This document shows positions 34,187-43,934 of a DNA stretch of 64,000 nt, one piece after another (the stretch's first letter is position 1; every line of letters starts with the position of its first letter). Both the position numbers and the translations under genes were made by a program. Source of the DNA: Haloferax denitrificans ATCC 35960 (lineage in GTDB: Archaea > Halobacteriota > Halobacteria > Halobacteriales > Haloferacaceae); contig NZ_AOLP01000001.1 in the NCBI RefSeq assembly GCF_000337795.1, forward strand, positions 1-64,000, written 5' to 3'. The notes under the pieces were generated by a model, which saw only the letters and a program-made list of their open reading frames with translations, had not been told where the DNA came from and made no database searches.

Positions 34187-34790
34187 CGGACCGCCCTCGG
34201 TGGGCGTAATGACGAGCCACGCGTTCTGCGGCGACCGAACGCAGTCGACGAGCCGACCGCTCGTCACTCGCCGCGTGAGGGCCGCGTTCGACTCGACGCG
34301 TACGAGACAAACTGACAGATAGAAAAAATGAGTTGATATCGGATACGTTCTGTTTCCAGAACGTCGGGCAGGGTCTGTGAACGGCTCTGTTCTCATCATC
34401 CGATTGTCGGGCTACAAGCCCCAGGAGTGCTAACTCTGGATTATCTGAGGACAGACGGGAATAGAATCGCACATCGAAGTCGGTCAACCGATATCCGAAG
34501 TTAGAGCGCATAAAACTGCGTATTACCGCCTGTTACCGCCGATTTCGTCATCAGGGGGCGCGCTATCGAGTCAACGACTCCAAAAGAGTTTGATATTCGA
34601 TACTATCCCATTCCGTTTTTATTTTTGATATGTATTTCGAGACAGGCAGAATCGGGTGCGTACCCACAGTCGGAGCGCGGCGTATCGGCCTCGACACGCC
34701 GAATGGTCGAGTGAACGTCGGACGCCAGAGCGTGCGAGAACCCGTGTGGCATTACACGCGTATCCCTGTCATGGAAACCGGTCGGGCGGC
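34187..34790. other. AT-richer intergenic region with an inverted repeat
   Basis: 604 bases downstream of both flanking genes (fbp and the IclR gene are convergent). No gene is supported. A perfect inverted repeat, CGTTCTG-TTTC-CAGAACG, lies at 34346-34363. Several T-runs near 34610-34630 could terminate transcription. Confidence 0.5.
34346..34363. repeat. Inverted repeat CGTTCTG-TTTC-CAGAACG
   Basis: 7-base perfect arms with a 4-base loop, about 160 bases after the fbp stop. It may be a terminator-type hairpin for fbp or a remnant regulatory site. Confidence 0.5.
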
Positions 34791-35609
34791 TCAGTCGAAG
34801 CGCCCGTCGTTCGAGCTCCGCGCGGCCATGTTCATGTTCACCTCGATGATGTTGGCCGTGCTCGTGACCATCTCGGGGATGGTGTCGCGGAACTGCTCGC
34901 CTTTGATGCGACTCGTCGGCCCCGAGACGCTCAACGCGCCGAGGACGGTGCCGTTTCGGTCGCGAATCGGCGCGCCGACCGCGCGGAGGCCCTCGATTTC
35001 CTCCTCGTCGTTGCAGGCGTACCCCCGCTCTCGTATCTGGTCGAGCTCGTCGAACAGCGCGTCGCGGTCGGTGATGGTCGCGGCGGTCTTCGCCGGCAGG
35101 CCGTGTTGGTCGACGATTTCCTCGACCCGACTGCGCGGGAGGAACGCGAGGATGGCCTTGCCGGTCGACGACGCGTGGAGGTTGTCCGGGCGCTGAATCT
35201 TCGACCGCTGGTACTGACTGCCGACGGCGCGCTCGCCGCGCACCTTGAGCAGGCTGATGCGCAGGCCGTGCTGTTCGGTCGAGAGGTGGGCGTACTCGCC
35301 GGTCTTCTCGGCGAGCGCCTCGACTTCCTCCTTGCCGACCTGATACAGTATCTGCTGGTTGCGCACGTACTCGCCCAGAAGCAGGAACTGGAGGCTGAGG
35401 TGGTAGCTGTCGCCGTCCTTGGCGACGAGGTTGTTCTTCCGCAGGGTCGCCAGATGGTTGTACACCGTGGACTTCGAGAGGCCCAGGTAGTCGACCAACT
35501 CGGCGACGCGCGCACCGTCTAACTCCTCGAGCGCCCTGACGACGCTGACCGCCGTGTCCACCGTGCTGAGGGTCCGGGACGGGGCATCGGTGTTGGGGTT
35601 CTCGGGCAT
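34791..35609 (-). CDS. IclR-family transcriptional regulator
   Basis: A 272-residue regulator. The N-terminal winged helix (about 12-75: VVRALEELDGARVAELVDYLGLSKSTVYNHLATLRKNNLV) is followed by the IclR effector-binding domain (about 90-262: LHASSTGKAILAFLP, ERGYACNDEEEIEGLRAVGAPIRDRNGTVLGALSVSGP). The ATG at 35609 gives the conventional N-terminus. It is transcribed in the same direction as the two M20 hydrolase genes and 625 bases after them. The divergent ABC operon beyond them is a likely target along with the hydrolases. The ligand is unknown. Confidence 0.92.
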   Translation of the reverse strand: MPENPNTDAPSRTLSTVDTAVSVVRALEELDGARVAELVDYLGLSKSTVYNHLATLRKNNLVAKDGDSYHLSLQFLLLGEYVRNQQILYQVGKEEVEALAEKTGEYAHLSTEQHGLRISLLKVRGERAVGSQYQRSKIQRPDNLHASSTGKAILAFLPRSRVEEIVDQHGLPAKTAATITDRDALFDELDQIRERGYACNDEEEIEGLRAVGAPIRDRNGTVLGALSVSGPTSRIKGEQFRDTIPEMVTSTANIIEVNMNMAARSSNDGRFD

Positions 35610-36234
35610 GCTACGAGAACGTCTATCCGGTGGCATAGCTGTTCCGAATATCTTGCAATCGAAACGTGGGCGCGAAATCGGTGGCGAGACCGTCGAACTG
35701 AGCCGATATCGCTCGATGATTGTCCAACAGGCGGCGCGCCCGCGAGACGACCGGTCTCCGCGATGCGCGCGAACGAGCGCGTCACGCGTAACGCGATGGA
35801 AGCGACGTCCAGCCCTCTCGAACCCACCGCTGTCAGATGTGTGGAATCACTTCTCTCCCAGTCTTCTGCTATCTCGACGGTTTTGGTTCGGTTCTCACCG
35901 CGAGCCGATGTCTAAGCCGTTGTATTTACTGACAACACATCGAGTCAGGGCGGTAGAGCGCTCAGTTCTCCCAGAGAGAGCCGATGGCTGGCGGGCGAGC
36001 GCTCGGCCGGTGAGGGGCAGTTGTCTACAAAAACGACACCCAACGCCCGAGCGTGGCTGTCACATCGGGGAACGCGGCCGAAGCCACGACAGGAGTTCCC
36101 GTCGAGGTGGGGTGTCACATATCGAAACTATCGGCGCGGCCGCGAGGAACACCACGGAGGAGCCGCGACCATGGCAGTATGTAACCGCCACTCGGTTGAG
36201 TCGGGTCGGCGAGCGGCAGGCCGCCCACCGCGAC
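35610..36234. other. Intergenic region, nothing recognised
   Basis: 625 bases between the hydrolase stop and the IclR start. The open frames here are GC-rich shadows. The IclR promoter must lie here; an AATATCTTGCAATC stretch at about 35645-35660 is a candidate. Confidence 0.45.
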
Positions 36235-37491
36235 TCACGCGCCGGCGAGGCGAGCGAGCGTCCCCGCGAGAACCGTCGTCGCGGTCGCACAGTCCTCCCA
36301 GTCGGTCCATTCGCGCGGGTTATGCGAGAGGCCGTCCACCGACGGGGCGAACAGGAGCACGGCATCGGTGACGCTGGCAATATTTGCAGTATCGTGCATC
36401 GCCGCGGAGTGCATCCGTTTCGCGTCGATATCCCCGGCCGCGGCGGCGTCGAAGGCGGCGTCGACGCAGTCGTCGGCCATCTGACTCGGGCGCTGGTCGC
36501 GGTAGCGGTCGAACTCCGTCTCGACCGGATGCGCGGCTTCGAGTCCGTCGAGCGCCGCGTCGGCCCGCTCGGCGATGGCGTCCATCGCGCCGTAGTCCAC
36601 GTCGCGGATGTCCATCTGTAGGCTGACTTCCCCGGGGACGATGTTGCGCGCGTTCGGGGCCACGTCGAACTGGCCGACGGTCCCCACGGCGGTCGGACTC
36701 CGGTTCTGCGCCACGTCGTCGGCCGCGGCCCGGAACTCCACGACGAACTCGCTGGCGGCGACCAGCGCGTCGCGGCGCTCGTCCATCGGGGTCGCCCCGG
36801 CGTGGTCGGCCTCGCCGACGATGTCGGCCGCGCAGGTCGTGATGCCGGTGATGGCGTCGACGACGCCGACCGACGCGCCCGCGGACTCCAGTACCGTCCC
36901 CTGTTCGATGTGGAGTTCGGCCCACGCGTCCCACCCTTCGGCGTCGATGGTGTCGGTCCCGCGGAAGTCGATGGCGTCGAGGTGGGCTTCGAGGGTCGTC
37001 CCGTCGGCGTCGCGGAACGCGAGCGCGTCGGCGGCGTCCCGCGCGCCCGTCGCCACGGACGACCCGAGCAGGCCGTGCGAGAAGCGCGCGCCCTCCTCTT
37101 CGGTGAACGAGACGACGTCGATGGGGCGGTCGAGCGCGAGGTCTGCTTGCCGTTCTCGGAGCGTCCGAACGGCTTCGAGCGCCGCGTAGACGCCGAGCGG
37201 GCCGTCGAAGATGCCGCCTTCGGGGACCGAGTCGAGGTGACTGCCGGCGGCGACGGGAGCCGCGTCGGGGTCTGCCCCCTCGGGAACCCATTGACCGGCG
37301 ATGTTGCCCACGGCGTCGACGCGGACCGAGAGGCCGGCGTCGCGCAGTCGCTCGACGAAATAGCGGCGGGCACGTCGGTCGGCGTCGCTCCCGGTCAGGA
37401 CGGTGCGGCCGCGCCCCGCCGGCGCGTCGATGTCGCCGAAGCGGGCGTTCGCTTCGATATCCTCGCGGAGTCGTTGCTGGGAGGCCTGCAT
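36235..37491 (-). CDS. M20-family hydantoinase/N-carbamoyl-L-amino-acid hydrolase
   Basis: A 418-residue Zn/Mn peptidase-fold enzyme (Zn-dependent amidase of the allantoate amidohydrolase / L-carbamoylase group). Metal ligands are visible: GSHLDSVPEGGIFDGPLGV (His and bridging Asp), FTEEEGARF (Glu-Glu), and a C-terminal His in HSAAMHDTANIAS. The dimerisation insert lies at about 210-325 (LQMDIRDVDYGAMDAI). It should hydrolyse the C-N bond of N-carbamoyl amino acids or ureido acids, releasing CO2 and ammonia. The ATG at 37491 is preferred to one six codons upstream. It follows the second M20 gene by 129 bases, probably in one operon. Confidence 0.9.
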   Translation of the reverse strand: MQASQQRLREDIEANARFGDIDAPAGRGRTVLTGSDADRRARRYFVERLRDAGLSVRVDAVGNIAGQWVPEGADPDAAPVAAGSHLDSVPEGGIFDGPLGVYAALEAVRTLRERQADLALDRPIDVVSFTEEEGARFSHGLLGSSVATGARDAADALAFRDADGTTLEAHLDAIDFRGTDTIDAEGWDAWAELHIEQGTVLESAGASVGVVDAITGITTCAADIVGEADHAGATPMDERRDALVAASEFVVEFRAAADDVAQNRSPTAVGTVGQFDVAPNARNIVPGEVSLQMDIRDVDYGAMDAIAERADAALDGLEAAHPVETEFDRYRDQRPSQMADDCVDAAFDAAAAGDIDAKRMHSAAMHDTANIASVTDAVLLFAPSVDGLSHNPREWTDWEDCATATTVLAGTLARLAGA

Positions 37492-37620
37492 GTGCGGCTC
37501 AACTCGCAAACGACGTCTAATAATTGTGTGTGTTCGTGGCAGGTTCTACGGGGCACGGGCGGCGATGGCGGGTGAGACGCGCGGCTGGTCGAGGTCGAAC
37601 AGCCGGGTCGAACCGCCGCG

Positions 37621-38883
37621 TTAGAGCGTTCGAATCGTCTGACACACCACGTCGACGCCGATGTCGAGGGCGTCCTCGTCGATGTCGAACCGCGAGGTGT
37701 GGTGGCCGAACTCGTTGCTCGCGCCGATGCCGACGTAGGTCGCCTTCCCGCCGTGTTCCTGAACCCGCCGGATGAGGTAGGAGGCGTCCTCGCTCCCCCC
37801 GATGTCGAGTCGCGGGACCGTCTCGGTCACGTCGTCGAGGTCGGCCGCCGACGCGAGGACGGCCTCTATCATCTCGTCGTCGGCCGTGAACGTCGCCGTC
37901 TTCCCGTACAGGCCCGTCTCGACCGACACGTCGTGCATGCCCGCGGCGTGGTCGAGCACGCGCCGGGCCTTGTCGAGCATGTACTCGTTGAGGTCGGCGG
38001 TCCCGCCGCGGACCTCGACGCGGAGGCGCGCCTCTTCCGCGATGATGTTCTGCGGGTTGGGCGACTCGAACTTCCCGACGTTGATGCGGGTCGCACCGTC
38101 GGCGTGGCGGGGAATCCCATAGAGGTTCTGGACCGCGGCCGTCGCCGCGTGGAGCGCGTTGCGCCCCTCGTTGGGCGCGTTGCCCGCGTGGCTGGGCGCG
38201 CCCTCGAAGGTCACGTCGAGTTTCGCGTTCGAAAGCGGGTTCTCGTAGGCGGCGATGACCGTCCCCGTGGGGTTGCCGAGGCCGAGGTGGAGCGCGAGGA
38301 AGTAGTCGATGTCGGCGAGCAGGTCGGTCTCGCTCATCGGCTTGCCGCCGCGGCCGCCCTCTTCGGCGGGCTGGAAGAACAGCCGGAGCGTGCCGTCGAA
38401 CCCGCCGTCGTCGTCGAGGGCGCGGGCGATACCGAGCCCGATGGCGGTGTGGCCGTCGTGGCCGCACGCGTGCATCTCGTTGGGGTGCGTGCTCGCGAAG
38501 CCCAGTTTCGCGGGGCGGTGTTCCTCGTCGCTCGACTCGGTGCGTTCGAGGGCGTCCATGTCGACGCGGACGCCGACGGTCGGCCCGTCGCCGAAGCGCT
38601 TCTCGGCGACGAGACCCGTGACGCCGTCCATCCGGTCGAGGTAGGCCTCGGGCGCACCTTCCTCGCGTGCGCGTTCGATTGCGGCCGCGACCGCGTCGTC
38701 GTCGGGGACGCCCAGTCGCTCGTCTTCGGCGACGGCGTCGGAACCGAGGTGGAGCGTGAACTCGCGGTCGTCGAGCGCGGCGGCGATGAGTGCGGTCGTG
38801 CGGAACTCCTTCCATCCGGACTCCGGATGGGCGTGGAGGTCCTGTCGTAACTCTCGCAGGGAGAGCGTGCTGGCGTACGCCAT
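37621..38883 (-). CDS. M20D-type amidohydrolase
   Basis: A 420-residue amidohydrolase of the aminoacylase/AbgB/hippurate hydrolase group. Its signatures are LRQDLHAHPESGWKEFRT at the N-terminus, NEMHACGHDGHTAIGLG for metal binding (about 145-160), FFQPAEEGGRGGKPM with the catalytic Glu pair, LALHLGLGNPTG, and a late His ligand in FGHHTSRFD. It would cleave N-acyl or N-aroyl amino acids. It is longer in the lid region than typical 390-residue members. Divergent from the ABC operon with 185 bases between starts, it probably acts on the imported substrates. Confidence 0.88.
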   Translation of the reverse strand: MAYASTLSLRELRQDLHAHPESGWKEFRTTALIAAALDDREFTLHLGSDAVAEDERLGVPDDDAVAAAIERAREEGAPEAYLDRMDGVTGLVAEKRFGDGPTVGVRVDMDALERTESSDEEHRPAKLGFASTHPNEMHACGHDGHTAIGLGIARALDDDGGFDGTLRLFFQPAEEGGRGGKPMSETDLLADIDYFLALHLGLGNPTGTVIAAYENPLSNAKLDVTFEGAPSHAGNAPNEGRNALHAATAAVQNLYGIPRHADGATRINVGKFESPNPQNIIAEEARLRVEVRGGTADLNEYMLDKARRVLDHAAGMHDVSVETGLYGKTATFTADDEMIEAVLASAADLDDVTETVPRLDIGGSEDASYLIRRVQEHGGKATYVGIGASNEFGHHTSRFDIDEDALDIGVDVVCQTIRTL

Positions 38884-38965
38884 GAAGCCGATATTGCAAC
38901 CACCCCGTTAAACTGTTTGGGAAGCGGTAGCACAACGAACCCGACCGGTCTATAGTGCAGATTAG

Positions 38966-38989
38966 TGCCAAGTTTGTGAGAGTTTGGCA
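38966..38989. promoter_or_regulatory. Inverted repeat above the ABC operon TATA box
   Basis: Half-sites TGCCAA and TTGGCA are separated by 12 bases, ending two bases before a CTATAAAT box (38992-38999) that reads towards the substrate-binding protein gene, whose ATG is 70 bases further. An operator for the IclR regulator is inferred. Confidence 0.5.
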
Positions 38990-39068
38990 AAGCTATAAAT
39001 AACGGTGTTTCATGAGCTAAGGTATCACGCGTACCGCTACAAGGGTGTGTACGTAGCTCAACAAAACA

Positions 39069-40820
39069 ATGTCAGACGACAACATTACCGAGATAAACAT
39101 GGACAGACGGCAATTTATCGCGGCCGCGAGTGCGGTCGGCGCGGCTGGCTTCGCGGGCTGTACCGGCGGTGACTCCGGTGGTTCCGGCGGCTCCGACGGG
39201 ACCGAAACGAGCGGTGGAAGCACCGACAGCAGTTCGTCGGGTAACTCGGGAGAGACCGTTCGCGTCAACGTCGCGCTCGCCGCGGAGCCGTGGAACTTCG
39301 ACCCCGCGCTCTGGACGGACACCGCGACCAGCACCATCGGCGGCCTCATCTACGATGAGGTCATCGAGCTGACGCCCGACTCCGAACTCCAGCCCGGCCT
39401 CGTGACCGAAGTTCCCGACCCCATTGAGGACGGGACGGCCTTCGAGTACACGCTCCGCGAGGGCGTCACGTTCCACAACGGCGACGAGGTGACCGTCGAG
39501 GACTTCAAGTACTCCGTCGACTGGATTCTCAACCCCGACAACAACTCGCCGGTCAAGAGCCGCCTCCCGTTCGTCGAGGACACCGAAATCGTCGGCGACC
39601 GGACGCTCCGGCTCAACCTCTCCCAGCCGTTCGGGACGCTCAACTGGTGGCTCACGCGCGGTCTGGAGGGCATCGTCCCCGAGGGCTCCCGCGGCGACAC
39701 CTCCGAGGGCAAAGGGCCGAGCGGCCTCGCGACCGACCTCACGCAGGACCCCTCCGGCGCGGGCACCGGCGCGTTCAAATTCGTCGAATGGAAAAGCGGC
39801 AGTCACGTCCTCCTCGAAAAGAACGAGGACTACTGGAAGGAGGGCGCGCCCGCCGTCGACGAGTTCAGATTCGACTTCATCGGCGAGGACTCCACGCGCC
39901 TCGCGAACCTCCGTTCGGGCCAACTCGACCTGACCGACAAGGTCCCCCCGAAGGACTTCGACGGCCTCAGCAGTCAGCCGGACATCACGACCGAGTCCGT
40001 CCCCGGCAACTTCACGCAGGTGCTGTACGTGAACCTGATGGAGTCCGAGGGCAACCCGATGAGCAACCGGCACAACCGCCGCGCGGTCCTGTTCGGCATC
40101 GACCGCGAGGAGATTCTCGACGAGGTGTTCTACGGACAGGGCGCGGTCCAGAAGGGACCGTGGTACCCAGACAGCGACTGGACCTCGCCGAAGCTCAAGG
40201 AGATGCAGATGTACGACCCCGAGAAGGCGAAAAAGGAACTCGAACTCGCGGGCAACCCCGACGGCTTCGAGATGGACATCATCGCCACGAAGGGGTCGTG
40301 GTTCAAAGACGAGGCCGTCGTCATCCAGAACCAGCTGTCGAAAATCGGCATCGAAGCCACCGTCACCGCCGTCGACAAGTCCACGCTCCTCAACCAGGTG
40401 TACAGCACGGACACGTGGCACGCCGCGATGGAAGACTGGGCGCAGTCGATTCCGGTCGCCACGTCGTGGCTCGACGCCGGCTACGCCGACAACAACCACA
40501 ACCACAACAACTGGCACCACCCGTCGGACGACCTCGAAGACATCTACGCGCCGAGCGGCCCCGCCGCGCCCGAAGACGCCGAGGGCGACTTCTCGAACGG
40601 CCACGAGTGGTACGTCTCGAAGCTCCGCGAGGCGCAGGCGTCGACGGACGAACAGGAACAGAAGGAAATCGTCTGGGAACTGGAGGAGTACCTCGTCGAA
40701 CACGGCATTCAGATCGACATCGCCTACGTGAACAAGCTGGAAGCGTGGCGCAACGCCATCAACGACTACGAGGTGGGCACGTTCCAGGACAACTACCGCT
40801 TCGTCTCGAAGGGTGAGTGA
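39069..40820 (+). CDS. ABC transporter substrate-binding lipoprotein (dipeptide/oligopeptide type)
   Basis: A 583-residue extracellular solute-binding protein, family 5. A Tat-type signal with lipobox (MDRRQFIAAASAVGAAGFAGC, after a short leader) is followed by a Ser/Gly/Thr linker. The mature domain has family-5 hallmarks: LREGVTFHNGDEVTVEDFKYSVDWILNP, LNLSQPFGTLNWWLTRG, NRRAVLFGIDREEILDEVFYG. It delivers peptides, opines or amino-acid derivatives to the permease pair. It is the first gene of a five-gene operon plus a coupled small membrane protein. Control is likely by the inverted repeat upstream. Confidence 0.94.
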   Translation: MSDDNITEINMDRRQFIAAASAVGAAGFAGCTGGDSGGSGGSDGTETSGGSTDSSSSGNSGETVRVNVALAAEPWNFDPALWTDTATSTIGGLIYDEVIELTPDSELQPGLVTEVPDPIEDGTAFEYTLREGVTFHNGDEVTVEDFKYSVDWILNPDNNSPVKSRLPFVEDTEIVGDRTLRLNLSQPFGTLNWWLTRGLEGIVPEGSRGDTSEGKGPSGLATDLTQDPSGAGTGAFKFVEWKSGSHVLLEKNEDYWKEGAPAVDEFRFDFIGEDSTRLANLRSGQLDLTDKVPPKDFDGLSSQPDITTESVPGNFTQVLYVNLMESEGNPMSNRHNRRAVLFGIDREEILDEVFYGQGAVQKGPWYPDSDWTSPKLKEMQMYDPEKAKKELELAGNPDGFEMDIIATKGSWFKDEAVVIQNQLSKIGIEATVTAVDKSTLLNQVYSTDTWHAAMEDWAQSIPVATSWLDAGYADNNHNHNNWHHPSDDLEDIYAPSGPAAPEDAEGDFSNGHEWYVSKLREAQASTDEQEQKEIVWELEEYLVEHGIQIDIAYVNKLEAWRNAINDYEVGTFQDNYRFVSKGE

Positions 40821-40889
40821 GGAGCCGATGCACACGCGTTCGCGTCGGACTCGTCGACCGCCGACGGCGACCGAGGAGGTGACTCAGCC

Positions 40890-41855
40890 GTGAGCATGTC
40901 CCGGTTCGTCCTCAAGCGCCTGCTGTTGAGCATTCCCGTCCTCCTCGGGGTGAGCGTCGTCGTCTTCGCACTCGTTCACCTCGCGCCGGGCGGGCCGGTC
41001 CGGGTGATGCTCGGCCCGCTCAGCAACGAAGAGCTCGTCAGACAGATTCGCCTGGAGATGGGGCTCAACCGCCCGCTGTACGTCCAGTACGGCATGTGGG
41101 TGTTCGACGCGCTACAAGGCGACTTCGGCGTGTCGTGGACGGTCCAACAGGGGACGCCCGTGACAGACATCATCGTCGAGCGCATCCCGCTGACGGTCGA
41201 GCTGTCGATTCTCAGCATGATTACGGCCGTGCTCATCGCCATCCCGGCGGGCATCATCAGCGCCGTCCGCAAGGACAAGCCCGCGGACCACGCCGCGCGC
41301 ATCGCCGCGCTGTCGGGCATCTCGATTCCCGACTTCTGGCTGGGCATCATCCTCATCATGATCTTCGCGGTGCAGTTTTCGTTCCCGTGGGCGACCGGCG
41401 GCTGGACGCCGCCGTGGGTCGACCCGGTGGCGAACCTCCAGCAGTTGTTCCTCCCGGTCATCACGCTCGGGACGGCCTACTCCGCGCTCATCGCCCGGAT
41501 GATGCGCTCGGAGATGCTGGACACGCTCAGTCAGGACTACGTCAAGACCGCCCGCGCGATGGGCATCGGCGCGCGCGAAATCGTCCTCAAGGACGCCTCG
41601 AAGAACGCGCTCATCCCCGTCGTGACGGTCATCGGCGTCGGACTCGGCCAACTGATGAACGGCGCGATTCTGACCGAGACGGTGTTCAACCTCCCCGGTA
41701 TCGGGAAACTCCTGATACTGGCCATCGACCGTCGCGACTACCGCATCATCCAGGCGCTCATCCTGTTCATCGCGAGCGTGTTCGTCTTCGCGAACCTCGC
41801 GGTGGACGTGCTGTACGCCTACCTCGACCCCCGCATCAGACACGATGGAAACTAA
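40890..41855 (+). CDS. dppB: ABC permease, DppB-type
   Basis: A 321-residue inner permease with six helices, N-terminal MSRFVLKRLLLSIPVLLGVSVVVFALVHLAPGGPV and the EAA loop in SQDYVKTARAMGIGAREIVLKDASKNALIP. This is typical of the DppB/OppB family. A strong GGAGGTGA Shine-Dalgarno lies eight bases before the GTG at 40890, so that start is favoured over the ATG at 40896. It pairs with the DppC-type gene that follows, overlapping or abutting it by a few bases. Confidence 0.95.
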   Translation: MSMSRFVLKRLLLSIPVLLGVSVVVFALVHLAPGGPVRVMLGPLSNEELVRQIRLEMGLNRPLYVQYGMWVFDALQGDFGVSWTVQQGTPVTDIIVERIPLTVELSILSMITAVLIAIPAGIISAVRKDKPADHAARIAALSGISIPDFWLGIILIMIFAVQFSFPWATGGWTPPWVDPVANLQQLFLPVITLGTAYSALIARMMRSEMLDTLSQDYVKTARAMGIGAREIVLKDASKNALIPVVTVIGVGLGQLMNGAILTETVFNLPGIGKLLILAIDRRDYRIIQALILFIASVFVFANLAVDVLYAYLDPRIRHDGN

Positions 41856-41856
41856 C

Positions 41857-42861
41857 ATGGCAACGACAGACCAGACGGACGAGGCGGTGCCGGCCGCGCA
41901 AGCCCCCGGCACGCACCACAGTCAGTTCGAGATGTTCTGGAAGGAGTTCCGCCGGAACACCCTCTCGCTCGTGGGGAGCGCGATTATCCTCACGATGCTC
42001 CTGACCGCGCTGTTCGCGCCGTTTCTCGCCCCCCACGACCCGACGACGCAGTTCGAGGCACCGGACGGCGAACACAACCCGATGCCGATGGGCACCGAGA
42101 TGCTCGTCGAGAACGACGCCGGCGAAATCGTCGGCACGACGACGGCCTACCTCGGCACCGACCACCACGGCCGGGACATCCTCTCGCGCATCATCTACGG
42201 GTTGCGGACGCTGATGACCGTCTCGCTCGGCGTCGTCGGCTTCGCGATGGCGCTCGGCGTGACCGCCGGCGCAATCGCCGGCTACTACCGCAACACGTGG
42301 GTCGACGAGATCATCATGCGCTTCATGGACATCCTGTTTTCCTTCCCGAGTCTCATCCTCGCCATCGCGGTGCTCGGCGTCCTCGGGGTGGGAAGCACGG
42401 AGTACGGCTCGTTCACCCTCCCGAACATCGTGAAAGTCATCGCCGTCATCGGCGTCGTCTACATCCCGAGTTTCGCGCGCGTCATGCGCGGCTCCGTCCT
42501 CAAGGAGATGGAAGAAGACTACATCGACGCCGCGAAGTCCCTCGGCGCGAGCGACCGACACATCCTCGTGAAGGACATCGCCGTCAACACCCTGCCGACC
42601 GTCGTGGTCCAGGGGACGCTCTACATGGGGACGGCCGTCCTCGCCAGCGCCGCGCTGTCGTTCCTCGGGCTCGGCATCCAACCGCCGAACGCGAGCCTCG
42701 GGCTGATGCTGTCGAACGCCCGCGGCTACCTCTACAGCGGCGAGTGGTGGTACTCGGTGTTCCCCGGGCTCGTCATCGTCGTCACCATCCTCGGGTTCAA
42801 CCTGCTCGGTGACGGCCTGCGCGACGCGCTCGACCCCCGCAACGACGGAGGCGAGCGATGA
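41857..42861 (+). CDS. dppC: ABC permease, DppC-type
   Basis: A 334-residue permease with an extended N-terminus (polar about 1-20), a first helix (about 33-55), an extracytoplasmic insert (about 60-105), five further helices, and the EAA loop EEDYIDAAKSLGASDRHILVKDIAVNTLP. It ends LGDGLRDALDPRNDGG, standard for OppC/DppC. An ATG at 41845 would overlap the dppB stop by 11 bases and is an alternative start. It overlaps the ATPase gene by ATGA. Confidence 0.94.
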   Translation: MATTDQTDEAVPAAQAPGTHHSQFEMFWKEFRRNTLSLVGSAIILTMLLTALFAPFLAPHDPTTQFEAPDGEHNPMPMGTEMLVENDAGEIVGTTTAYLGTDHHGRDILSRIIYGLRTLMTVSLGVVGFAMALGVTAGAIAGYYRNTWVDEIIMRFMDILFSFPSLILAIAVLGVLGVGSTEYGSFTLPNIVKVIAVIGVVYIPSFARVMRGSVLKEMEEDYIDAAKSLGASDRHILVKDIAVNTLPTVVVQGTLYMGTAVLASAALSFLGLGIQPPNASLGLMLSNARGYLYSGEWWYSVFPGLVIVVTILGFNLLGDGLRDALDPRNDGGER

Positions 42862-43934
42862 GCGCCGAGCCGGACGAACAGCCCGTGCTCGAAATCCGCG
42901 ACCTCGTCACGCGGTTCTACACCGACGAGGGGACGGTCAAGGCCGTCGACGGCTCGTCGTTCGACCTCTACGAGGGCGAGACGCTGGGCATCGTCGGCGA
43001 GTCCGGCTCCGGCAAGTCCGTGACCGCGCTGTCGATGCTCCAACTCGTCGACAGCCCCGGTCGCATCGAGCGAGGGAGCGTCCGCTACCGCGGCGACGAC
43101 CTGCTCAAAAAGACCGAGGCCGAGATGCGCTCGATTCGGGGCAACGACATCGCGATGATGTTTCAGGACCCGATGACGAGTCTCAACCCCGTGTTCACCG
43201 TCGGCGACCAGATCAGCCGGGTCATCAAGACCCACCAGGACGTGTCGGACAAGGCGGCCCGCGAGCGGACCATCGAACTCATGGCCGACGTGGGCATCCC
43301 CGAACCGACCTCGCGCGTGGACAACTACCCCCACCAGTTCTCCGGCGGGATGCGTCAGCGCGCGTTGCTGGCGATGGCCATCTCCTGCGAACCGGACGTG
43401 CTCATCGCCGACGAGCCGACGACGGCGCTCGACGTGACCATCGAGACGCAGATATTCAACGTCCTCGACAGACTCCAAGAGAAGTACGGGATGAGCATCA
43501 TCCTCATCACGCACGACCTCGGCGTCGTCGCCGGGACCTGCGACCGCGTCGCAGTCGCCTACGGCGGCCGCGTCGTCGAGCGCGCCGGCGTGGACGCCCT
43601 CTTCGAGAACCCGCGGCACCCCTACACCCGCGGCCTCATGCGGTCGATTCCGCGACTCACCGACGACACCGACCGGCTGACGCCCGTCGAGGGCGACGTG
43701 CCGAACCTCACCGACCTGCCGTCGGGCTGTTCGTTCCACCCGCGGTGTCCCCACGCGACCGCCGAGTGCGAGTCGTACGACCCCGAACTCCGGGAGGTCG
43801 AACCCGGTCGGGAGGCGGCGTGTCTCCACGCCCGCGGCTACGACCTCTCGCCGTCGGCCATCGAGACGGAGCGCGCGGAGGCGGACGGCGGCGGTCCCAC
43901 GGCCCCCGCGACCGACGGAGGTGAGCCGCGATGA
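42858..43934 (+). CDS. dppD: ABC transporter ATPase, DppD-type
   Basis: A 358-residue ATPase. Walker A is GESGSGKS, the signature [15 protein letters not shown], Walker [12 protein letters not shown], with the H-loop in [10 protein letters not shown]. The C-terminal oligopeptide-type extension contains the Cys-rich block [15 protein letters not shown]. Coupled by ATGA overlaps to genes on both sides. It energises peptide-type import with its partner at 43931. Confidence 0.95.
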   Translation: MSAEPDEQPVLEIRDLVTRFYTDEGTVKAVDGSSFDLYEGETLGIVGESGSGKSVTALSMLQLVDSPGRIERGSVRYRGDDLLKKTEAEMRSIRGNDIAMMFQDPMTSLNPVFTVGDQISRVIKTHQDVSDKAARERTIELMADVGIPEPTSRVDNYPHQFSGGMRQRALLAMAISCEPDVLIADEPTTALDVTIETQIFNVLDRLQEKYGMSIILITHDLGVVAGTCDRVAVAYGGRVVERAGVDALFENPRHPYTRGLMRSIPRLTDDTDRLTPVEGDVPNLTDLPSGCSFHPRCPHATAECESYDPELREVEPGREAACLHARGYDLSPSAIETERAEADGGGPTAPATDGGEPR